Shown here: one piece after another, positions 55,920-64,000 of the stretch
Position numbering within the stretch: the first letter of the stretch is position 1
Layout of the letters: every line of letters begins with the position of its first letter
NCBI GenBank assembly: GCA_014773175.1
Contig: VXCM01000241.1
Span: 124,001 to 188,000, forward strand
Length of the DNA: 64,000 nt
Origin: Lucifuga dentata
Lineage: Eukaryota > Chordata > Actinopteri > Ophidiiformes > Bythitidae
Reading direction: 5' to 3'
Program-made: the position numbers and the translations under genes
The notes under the pieces: model-generated
Databases searched by the model: none
What the model was told of the DNA's origin: nothing
Seen by the model: the letters and a program-made list of their open reading frames with translations, nothing else

Positions 55920-56039
55920 TGAAGCATTCATAGTTTGCAAAGCCCTAATGCTCCTCACTTGAAGCTCCCTCTCCCTCTCTCTCTTTAGAAGTGATACAGC
56001 CTAGCAACGCAGACACAAGTTACCGCTGCGCACGAAAAG
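55920..56039 (+). other. pi15: Probable pi15 5' UTR exon
   Basis: Lies between the TATA-predicted start and a good donor, GAAAAG|GTAGGA (GT at 56040-56041). A matching acceptor with a strong pyrimidine tract, GGTTTCTTTTCAG|ATC, is at 56243-56244, giving a 205-bp UTR intron. Human PI15 also has a non-coding first exon. Confidence 0.5.
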
Positions 56040-56292
56040 GTAGGAGCAAAGATTATTGTGGAGGAATGATATCACCGCTGGCTCTGGTATTTCTCCCTTA
56101 TTTTGCCATTTAAGGCACTACAAGGGAAGGATTTTGATTTCAAGCATGGAAAATTCTAATGACTTAGAAGTTGATTTTGCGCATTTTGAGTATTGTCACC
56201 ATAATATATTTTTCCTGAAGAGTTTCTTTTTGGTTTCTTTTCAGATCTTTTCAAAACACGGGGTATCCTGCCAGAAGTTTACTAAAGCAAAC

Positions 56293-56562
56293 ATGAAACC
56301 TCAGTTATTTGCCATATACTTCTTCCTTCTGTGCATATCTTGCGGAGCAAGTGCATTGGCAACGACTGTTCCTGCTGCGTCCACGTCCCTGCCTGCCACC
56401 AATTTCACCAGTCTTGGCGCAGCGCACAGCTATGGAAGAGAAACTAGTTCTAAAAGCAGGAGGAAGCGTTATATTAGTCAGAACGACATGCTTGCCATTC
56501 TTGATTATCATAACAAAGTAAGAGGAAAAGTGTTTCCCCCAGCTTCCAATATGGAATACATG
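56293..56562 (+). CDS. pi15: pi15 coding exon 1
   Basis: Encodes residues 1-90: signal peptide, propeptide, RRKR cleavage site and the start of the CAP domain. The ATG at 56293 has A at -3. The frame is open further upstream with two earlier ATGs, but those lie in the probable UTR intron and the added residues would bury the signal peptide, so this start is preferred. The donor is ATACATG|GTAAGT, phase 0. Confidence 0.92.
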
Positions 56563-59500
56563 GTAAGTGAAACTATTCATTTTTATATGTCCAACCAATG
56601 CATGATTATATTGGAGTGTTGCATGATGATATGAAGAGAAACTCTGTTGGTAGGCTACACAGACCTTACAAACAAGTAAAAAAAAAAATAAAAAATACAT
56701 TTGAATGACTGTGCAGTTTTGGAGGAAACTAGAGGGACTAATGTCTTTAAGACTTTTGGCATCTTCAGCTGCGTAACAGATTGTGCTGCAGTAGACCACT
56801 AAAGTAGACCCCTGAAAAAGGTCATTGTGAAACACCAGTAGCTGTAGTAAGTAGAAATCAGTGGCTAGTTGTAGACTTGTTCATATTACTGATGGCTGAA
56901 ACATGCATTTTGAGTTTTAATATACATGTGATTTTTATGAAGCTGAACATTAAATGCTGATTGGTCAACTTGAAACTTTATTCTAAAATCAGCTGCAGGA
57001 CTGTCATAATGTACAACAGCTGCTAAAGTAGCAACTGATGATATATCCACTGTCTTAAACTTTTTTTTATTTTTTTAAAGGGGCAGCATTTCTATTCTCA
57101 CTAGTTGTAGTAAGGGGCGTCTCTCCACTGATGAAGCTGCTGGAGCATGAAGTCATCAGTGAAAGTCTCCATTGCATCTATCAGCCCTCACAATAAACCA
57201 TGTGATCATTATTTGGCCATGTAAACTATCACCCAACTCTTCCTTGCAGAAAAGTTCTACTCAATGAAAATGTGACATGGGACTGAACAGTGGACTCCTA
57301 AATTTTCTCTTATGTAACTGATCTGTTTCTATGGTTACCTGGAAGTCAGAAAGTACAGACTCTTATCTCACACGTCACTGATGAATGAGGCATAGATAGA
57401 CAGTATCTATGTTTTCCATAGGTTATGTAATGAGGTTCCATGTTCTCTCCATGTCTGTGTGTTTAGGTGTGGGATGACACTCTTGCTAAGACAGCTGAGG
57501 ACTGGGCACATGCCTGCCTGTGGGAGCATGGGCCACCTCACCTCCTCAGGTTCCTGGGTCAAAACCTCTCCGTCAGGACAGGACGGTGAGTGACCTTTGA
57601 CCCTCACACCCCCCCCACCTCCCTAACATCTGCTGCTCCTCCTCTCAGGGATGACTCTCAGCAGTCATGGATGTTGCCTTGCAGCCTCCTTTTTCTTTCT
57701 CCTAAAAGTTTTTGCACTGTGACCCGGTGACTGCTTGAGAAATGCTCCTGTGAGCCTTCGAATAAACAAAACCTGTTCCAGCAATGACCCGGGAGGACAA
57801 AGACACATCCCTTTAGAGGGTCTTGACTTTCCATTTGGAAAATCAGGCCACCTTTACATGCAAGAAAATTGCACCATTTTCCAAAACTTTTACGTTTTAT
57901 TGACCTGTCTGGCAGATGGCAATATTAGGCTCTGGGGAATTTATTGAACAGCTTATTTTGAATATTCCTTGCATCGCCAAGAGAAAATTCTATAATAAGA
58001 CTATTTTATAAAAGCTCATAGACCTAACCTCAGTATATTGATTTAGACAGAAATTATGCAGAAGCATATATCATATGCAAGAGCTGGTTCAGCTAGTCTC
58101 AAAACTCTTCAATTATTTGGAGTTCACTTGTTTCAAAGCAATGTCCTTGTAAGCACAAAAAAATCTGGACGAATCTCCATTCTTTATTTTCTAAGGCAAG
58201 TTAGCATTTTACACTAGGGGGCATGTTGGGATATCTTATGGACCTAACAATTTACCATATATTTAGGATCGATTTCCTACCTTTCAGGATAGTCTGCATT
58301 TCCATTCAATGCACATAAATATCACAGTGCAGAGACTCAGTTATCCATCACAGTGAGCAATTAATTGCTTTTATTAATTTGTCCATTATCAGGTTGAGAT
58401 AATGTAGTGACAACAGTAACCAGGAGGAAGACAAGAGATTGTGAAATCAAAGAGAATTTGGTCTTTTTTTTTCATAAAAAAAGGTTGCTGTTTGGCAATA
58501 ACATCTGAAACCTTCTAAATATCTGCAAGCTGCCAGTTTGTCAATATTGGGATAGACTTCGATTTTTAATGTACAGTATAGTGGGACGTTATGCTCAACT
58601 TCAGTTCATTTCATTGTTATTGTGGTCCCAGCCATTTGAAGACACTATAGCAACAAAGTTGAACCAGCCAAAGCAATGCAGTCTCTGAGAAGACTGTCTG
58701 CACTGTGAAAACACAGAAATGTGCAGCTTAGCATCAGAAAGTTCCCAGCAGCACTGCTGGACAGGCCACAAATCCACAGTATCTCTGCTGATAACCGCAA
58801 GAGGCATTAAGCCAAAACCAAATCACATCCCAGCATGCTTTGGCTAAAGGGGCAAGGAAACAACCTAGGCACTTCACTTCACCTGAGCTGCAGGTCTTTG
58901 GACCATGGATATCAAACAGAGCACCTGAATGGAACCCATACAAACATGGGATGAAGTCCACATATACGCAGTTGGATCAGAGTTGACATTCAAACCCAGG
59001 AGCTTGTTGCTCTGATGTGACAGTGCAAGCCAAAAAGACTTCAATCTGGCTCACAAAACAAAACATGTTTTAGGTAGTTTCATCAGTTAAGATGACAGAT
59101 ATAAGTATCTGAAAGCTGTCTGTGTTTCTTAAACCATAATAACACTTCAACTGCCCAATAACCAACCAAACCTCATACTGAGGAGTTAGGTTTGACGCTG
59201 GTGCCAGGGTCAGTCACTATTCATTATAACTACAATATATACGGTGCTGCTCATTCTCAGTTTTTAAATATATAATTTGTCTGTTTTCACAGCTATCGAT
59301 CCATTCTTCAGCTGGTGAAGCCATGGTACGATGAAGTCAAAGATTACGCTTTTCCGTATCCTCGCGACTGCAACCCTAGATGCCCCCTCAGATGCTATGG
59401 ACCCATGTGTACACATTACACACAGGTAAAGCATTAATCTGTATAATGGTATTGTAATGATGTAGTGAAACAGCAGCCTGATTGGTTGATCTGTTGTTTC

Positions 59501-60384
59501 AAATCTCTCTCTTTTGCAGATGGTGTGGGCAACATCCAACAAAGTTGGCTGCGCTATTCACACGTGCCACAATATGAATGTTTGGGGTTCAGTGTGGAAA
59601 AGGGCAACATATTTAGTTTGCAACTACTCACCTAAGTAAGTATGCTTTACACACATTAGTTGACGTGTTACACTGATTTAATCACATACTGTATAGTGCC
59701 AGTGACTTACTGAGAGGAAGAATGTTAAGTCTGGTGAACCCATTAACCTAATGCCAATAGGTTAATGCCAGGCTCAACCCTGACACAGATTGTTCCGCTG
59801 TGAAATGCCACCCATGTTGCTGGGCGATTCACATAACCCCAATACAAGCCTGTGAAAGGGTACTGCATCACCAAAGCTCTGGAGACGCACAAAACTCCGA
59901 AAGAATTCCCCCTATAATTCCAAGAATGAAAGTCGTTTAGACTTGTGACTGTCTTGTGATCTCGGTTCTGTAATCTAAATGGGTTAGACGTACTGTACGA
60001 CAAAGTAACTGACGTATTTTAGTTCACAAAGATTGCTATGGAAGTCACCTCTTTGTATTATATTTCTCTTCTTGAAACTTGGTGAAAATATTAAATCTGT
60101 GCATATTAAGTGCATTTTGGGCATTTTGGGTCCATCACAGAGGGAAAACTGTTCTTGTCAAGTCTAAATACTCAAGTTCAAGTTTGTCTGTCGTGTGGGT
60201 CAGCAAACCTGTATGTTCATTCACACTGTGCATGTTTCTGTCTTCCAGGGGAAACTGGATTGGAGAGGCTCCCTACAAAGTAGGTGTACCCTGCTCTGCC
60301 TGCCCTCCCAGCTATGGAGGCTCATGCAGCAATAACATGTGCTTCCCTGCTCTGAAGACAAACTACTTGCACTGGTTCAAATAA
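56293..60384 (+). CDS. pi15: Peptidase inhibitor 15 (CAP-domain secreted protein), five coding exons
   Basis: PI15 is a secreted CAP/SCP-family protein, described in mammals as a weak trypsin inhibitor. Coding exons 56293-56562, 57467-57585, 59293-59425, 59520-59635 and 60249-60384 give 257 residues (human 258). A signal peptide covers about 1-21 ([20 protein letters not shown]). A short Ser/Thr-rich propeptide with sequon NFT at 37 ends in a furin-type RRKR (56-59) before YISQNDM. The CAP domain runs from about 66 to 210, with [24 protein letters not shown] (His111), GQNLS (122-125; sequon at 123), HYTQMVW (His171-Trp177) and [14 protein letters not shown]. Cysteine-rich C-terminal extension 220-257 ends YLHWFK. 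Gln122 stands where many CAP proteins have Glu (GEN); I recall the same in human PI15, so this is a family trait rather than a defect. All introns are GT/AG and phases agree. Confidence 0.95.
57467..57585 (+). CDS. pi15: pi15 coding exon 2
   Basis: The acceptor is GTGTTTAG|GTGTGG and the donor is ACAGGACG|GTGAGT. Encodes residues 91-129 and part of Arg130 ([34 protein letters not shown]). It ends in phase 2. Confidence 0.94.
58211..58226 (+). promoter_or_regulatory. CTCF-like motif in pi15 intron 2
   Basis: ACACTAGGGGGCATGT contains CACTAGGGGGC, close to the CTCF core. It has the same orientation as the other two candidate sites. Confidence 0.3.
58720..59025 (-). mobile_element. Heavily degraded tRNA-SINE copy in pi15 intron 2
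   Basis: GAGCTGCAGGTCTTTGGACC, GCACCTGAATGGAACCCATA, CAAACATGGGATGAAGTCCAC and ATTCAAACCCAGGAGCTTGT follow, in order, the body of the SINE intact at 51721-52093. Its left boundary is unclear. Confidence 0.45.
59293..59425 (+). CDS. pi15: pi15 coding exon 3
   Basis: The acceptor is GTTTTCACAG|CTATCG and the donor is CACACAG|GTAAAG. Encodes [20 protein letters not shown] and [19 protein letters not shown], ending in THYTQ. It includes Glu144 and His171 of the CAP cavity. It ends in phase 0. Confidence 0.95.
59520..59635 (+). CDS. pi15: pi15 coding exon 4
   Basis: The acceptor is CTCTTTTGCAG|ATGGTG and the donor is TCACCTAA|GTAAGT. Encodes [20 protein letters not shown] and [18 protein letters not shown]. 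It ends in phase 2 inside Lys213. Confidence 0.95.
60249..60384 (+). CDS. pi15: pi15 coding exon 5 (terminal)
   Basis: The acceptor is CTGTCTTCCAG|GGGAAA. Encodes [20 protein letters not shown] to the C-terminal WFK; the stop TAA is 60382-60384. The cysteine-rich C-terminal extension is as in vertebrate PI15. Confidence 0.95.
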
Positions 60385-60541
60385 ACACAGGTTACTTCCC
60401 CACATAAGCTGATAACCTACCACAAGGACATTTGTTTTAATTCATAAGGATTTGCACACTATTTTGTATATATGGGCTTATTTAAAGACACAGACATTTA
60501 ATGGTAGTGGATGTTTTTAGTGTGGATGACTTGTAAATAAA
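60385..60541 (+). terminator. pi15: pi15 3' UTR with polyA signal
   Basis: AATAAA at 60536-60541, about 155 bases after the stop, is the first good polyadenylation signal. Longer transcripts using later hexamers are possible. Confidence 0.6.
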
Positions 60542-60641
60542 CTGTAAGTTAATTTGTTGTATTTTTACCAGAACCTTTTAATTATTATAATAGTTTTAAT
60601 TGATGAAAGATAATTTATCTGGAGAAGAGGTTCTTGATATC

Positions 60642-61200
60642 TTAAAGGACCGTACCGGTAATTTTATGTTTGAGCCTAATAAATTCTACCCACATACACA
60701 TTACTTTACATTTTTAAAAATATAAAATCATATTTTAGTTTGAGTTGTTTTGCCAAAAATCAAATGTTCAGGTAATACACCCAACTTAAAATTCAATGTT
60801 TCACCTGCTAACACATACATGTGTTAGCAGGTATGCATAAGGCACGTCTTCTGGTAAATTCAAGTTTTCTCTTTGGACTGTATTCATTGGCAGAGAAATA
60901 CATTTTCTTCCATGTTTTTCCAGATTGGGTCAGGTAAATGAAGTTAATTCGACAAAAAGTAATAATGCCCTGTGTGTTGTGGTGGGTTATCGATCTCAAC
61001 CACATTCCAGCCATCTTCAAGTTGATTTTTATAGTGTATTCGAATGAACTCGAACCAGTACTGGCGGAAAGTAGGAAAAACAATTTGAAAATTTACTTCT
61101 CCAGTAATCTGTTTTGGAAAATGTTTTGCAGTAAAGTAACATGTATGCAGGTTGTATTTATCAGGATCAAACATGCAGAACTACTGGTATGGTCCTTTAA
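60642..61200. mobile_element. 559-bp terminal-inverted-repeat element downstream of pi15
   Basis: The left end 60642-60706 (TTAAAGGACCGTACCGGTA, then TATGTTTGAGCCTAATAAAT) and the reverse complement of 61136-61200 (TTAAAGGACCATACCAGTAG, then GCATGTTTGATCCTGATAAA) are alike over about 65 bp, forming long inverted ends. Both termini read TTAA outward. The interior has no convincing transposase and contains an additional perfect 14-bp hairpin (60803-60832). Related single ends occur at 29907 and 54747. The superfamily is not assigned; the TTAA ends could be piggyBac-type target duplications. Confidence 0.7.
60803..60832. repeat. Perfect 14-bp inverted repeat inside the TIR element
   Basis: ACCTGCTAACACAT (60803-60816) pairs exactly with 60819-60832 over a 2-nt spacer. 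Confidence 0.9.
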
Positions 61201-64000
61201 ACACAGTATGTATGTGGTGCTGCCTACACATTTGTTTTCACTATAATTACATTTGTTTAGCATTGACGTTGTGGTAATTATGGAGGTAACAAGATCATAG
61301 CTGCTCATACCTGCTCACCTTGGTGCTAACGGCATCACACACATCCACTTTGTGTGCTCTGCCTCACTAGGAATGCTGGGATACAAAGATCAAAGCTTTT
61401 GACCTCAGAGGACAAAGCCCATACTGCCTCAGTAGCATCCATAGTAGCTAGTCAGACTCAGAGAATTGCAATTTCCCTTTGTGTTTGCAAAAATTGGTAA
61501 AGGTCTGTTCAGAAAAGTGCACTTACTGTAAGCTGAAAATATATATAAACTGTAGCCAGATACAGAAGGAATATACAGTATCAATCAGACCAGGGAGTCT
61601 GATGAGACAAAGGTTAACAAGAGTGCTGTTTCAATGGTTGTTAGTTGAGTATCAACCTCATGGCATTTTGTATATTATTTCTGCTTGGGAGAGCACATAA
61701 CAGTAATCTGACCCACATATTTTCTGTTGTAATACTTGTTGGTGTATTAGACAGTTCTATTGTTGATATTTTATTATGATTTTTCACTGATGTTGTACCT
61801 ACTTTTTAATAGGTTAGGCACCGAAGTGCACCTTAATTGTCTGTAAATTTCCAAAATGCCAGGAAATTATTTTTTGTATGTGTAGATAATCATTATACCT
61901 TGAATATGGCTATCCTTAAACTTCAAGTATACTATAAGTTATTCATTTTTATATGGGAAAATATTTAATTGATTATAATTTTTTTATTGTTTTGTGAAAA
62001 GGTTGTACATAGAAAGGCTTAAAGGTGTTTGTATTTGCATGTCAGCTTTTATAATGTCAAAGAAAACATTATAATGTAAAATAACAGTATTTCTTTCATT
62101 TGGTGTATGAACGAAGCAATACCACACTATTGGTGGGTAAATGATTTAACAATTTTGACTGCAGAATGGAGGATAATTTCTGATTATTATCACACAAATG
62201 CTGAGAACTTCAGTACATAGCAGCAACACACAAGTTTCCACTGATACAAACTTCAGCAGTAAATGATGTATTACAAAATTAACACTTTCCGCACTGACTG
62301 TAATTAAATCAACAATGACCACAAACTACTTATGCAATGAAATGTGCTTTTGCTGTCGTGTTTTGTATTTGTAATAAAATAGGCTAATTTGATTGTGTGA
62401 GTTCTTGCTTCAGGCATAAACAAACCCTGTTGTCTGTTTTTTGTTGTTTGAGTCTTCCTCTCACCTGACATTGATTTGAATTTTTTTTTAAAATCAGGCT
62501 CGGGTTACAAGCAAATCTAAACAAGAACAGGCTGATTTTGATTTTGGCCCCTCCCATCTGTGTCCACACAAATGAGCAGACAACAGATACCTTTCAGGGG
62601 ACCCTCATGTTTGAGTTTGTCCAATGAAACCGTTGACCTCATTGGGAGGGAGAGGGAGGGAGATGACTGAAATGCTAGAACCAGAAAGAGGGAGAGAATG
62701 TGTGTCACTCCCATTTAAAGAGGAATGAGCATGGAGAGAGACAGGAAGGGAGAGACTATGAAAATCTGAAACTGTGGTCAGTGTTAACGTTTTTTGCAAA
62801 GAGGCAAACAGAGGAAACTCAGGACCTAATGCTATAAACGTTCTGATGTGTTGGGCAGATGCAGCAGTTCCTGCTCTGTTCTCCAGCTGGAAGAACAGCT
62901 GGGCCTGCCTGCATCATAGATGCATAAAATGAGCTGCCTATAAAACAAACAACAAAACAAAACTGTAAAATGCTATTATTTGTGAGGTAAACCTTTGTTC
63001 AGTGCACACTAGCATGTGGAAAACATTTTGGACAGAAGCCCACCTGCATGGTCTCGACTGAATGTTTGCTGCACCGCAATACTGCAAGGTGGAATCAATT
63101 TCACATTCCACACTTGTTTTTGACTGTGTTTATAGAATATTAAACAGATTTACAAGTTCTTGTTTTCTTGGAGGGGTCTATTTTTTAAACCATTGCAATG
63201 CTTTAATTCGGGGGGGGGGGGANGGGGGGGGGGGAAACAGCACATTGATACACTTCTTTTCTTTGCTGCAGCTGTGCACACTGAATGAAAACCAGTTTTA
63301 GGTACCATCTCTTACTAAAAGCCAGCTCTATTAAATATCTTAAGGAAGATGCAGGTTATGGGAAGGATTCTGGTTCCGGTACTTGTTAACACAATGGGAG
63401 TGAGACACCATGTTAAACACCATGAGCACAAGTGGATTTCAGTTTCAAATAATTTGTTTTCAGGGAACACTTAACAGCTGAGTGACTGGTCTTTTTTCTA
63501 TGAAGAAAAATAAAGAAATATACATCAGTGGTCTCCAAACATAAGACACAGCAGATCACAACAATAAAGAAAATACAACCAATAATATAAGCATTTATAA
63601 TTAATATAACTGAAACAAATTACCTGACATTCTCAATAAACTGGAAGGAACAAACTTATGTTACTCAGTCATACAAGTGTTAGATAAGCTCTCTAGTCTT
63701 GCTGCTGGCAAAAGGAGGAGGGGCTTCCTCCATCAGGTATTTAAAGCCCTGAAGTCACCTGCCAGCTGCTTCTCGTTGAGTCTGATTGCCTCATTGCTCC
63801 TTATCTGCCCATATTAGGATTTTTAACAGACTCTGTTCTGGTTTGTCAGCATAATATTGTGGAATCTGGCCTCTTGTATGCTGGTTTCGTACTCCTTGGA
63901 TGTGTCTAACCACTTATGTTAAATGTTGATGTCATCATGTTATGGAAGTAAAGGACTGGGCAAAAATAAAGCATTTAGGATACCCCAGAACCTATAGCTT
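61201..64000. other. Non-coding flank downstream of pi15
   Basis: No exon was recognised; crispld1, the next gene in human, is not visible in the window. 61370-61410 holds ATCAAAG/CTTTTGA (TCF/LEF-type cores). 62537-62670 has CCCCTCCC, a CCAAT box and ATTGGGAGGG, so it may be regulatory. A poly-G tract with an N lies at 63210-63234 (N at 63223). CAGTGGTCTCCAAACATAAG near 63526 looks like an hAT terminus without a visible partner. Confidence 0.55.

Noticed and set aside
56056..56292. N-terminal extension of pi15 from upstream in-frame ATGs
   Set aside because: It would place about 79 residues before a classic signal peptide, and the segment is mostly the probable UTR intron. The MKPQLF start fits the family length.
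60938..61246. Open frames on both strands downstream of pi15
   Set aside because: They fall in the 559-bp TIR element and resemble no transposase.

Overview
This is vertebrate genomic DNA, most likely from a teleost fish. The evidence is intron-bearing genes with GT/AG junctions, large AT-rich non-coding stretches, very many (CA)n, (CT)n and (AT)n microsatellites, and fish-type dispersed repeats (a tRNA-derived SINE with a TGGA-repeat tail, a decayed LINE 3' end, hAT-like and other terminal-inverted-repeat elements). Three protein-coding genes are recognisable: jph1 (junctophilin 1, minus strand, only its first two coding exons), gdap1 (plus strand, complete, six exons) and pi15 (peptidase inhibitor 15, plus strand, complete, five coding exons). 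The order jph1 - gdap1 - pi15, with jph1 and gdap1 head to head, is the order known from human chromosome 8q21, so this is an ordinary conserved synteny block. I cannot name the species, or tell which fish co-orthologue (a or b) is present.

Layout. 1-14390: part of jph1 intron 2 (read right to left), with microsatellites, a 37-nt perfect inverted repeat at 4530 and an hAT-like element at 9095-9532. 14391-18204: jph1 coding exons 2 and 1 with all eight MORN motifs; the C-terminal exons lie off the left edge. 18205-19150: shared divergent promoter region with a CTCF-like site. 19151-22507: gdap1, followed by its 3' UTR. About 23.2-55.9 kb: a 33-kb interval with no gene I can support, holding repeats (SINEs at 50.6, 51.7 and 41.7-42.5 kb, LINE remnant at 48.3-48.9 kb, hAT-like remnant at 45.7-46.1 kb). 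55.87-60.54 kb: pi15 with TATA box, probable 5' UTR intron, coding exons and polyA signal. 60.64-61.20 kb: a 559-bp element with about 60-bp terminal inverted repeats. 61.2-64.0 kb: non-coding flank.

The genes are not one pathway. Junctophilin 1 ties the plasma membrane/T-tubule to the sarcoplasmic reticulum in excitable cells. GDAP1 is a glutathione-transferase-like, tail-anchored mitochondrial outer-membrane protein. PI15 is a secreted CAP-domain protein. The only functional coupling the sequence suggests is the shared jph1/gdap1 promoter region.

Assembly quality matters here. Thirteen single Ns occur, and where the flanks are informative they are unmerged duplicate contig ends. One of them (22250) falsely breaks the gdap1 reading frame. 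I found no convincing undescribed system; the most notable items are strong inverted repeats, a dispersed TIR family, and a TG-repeat abutting a jph1 splice donor.
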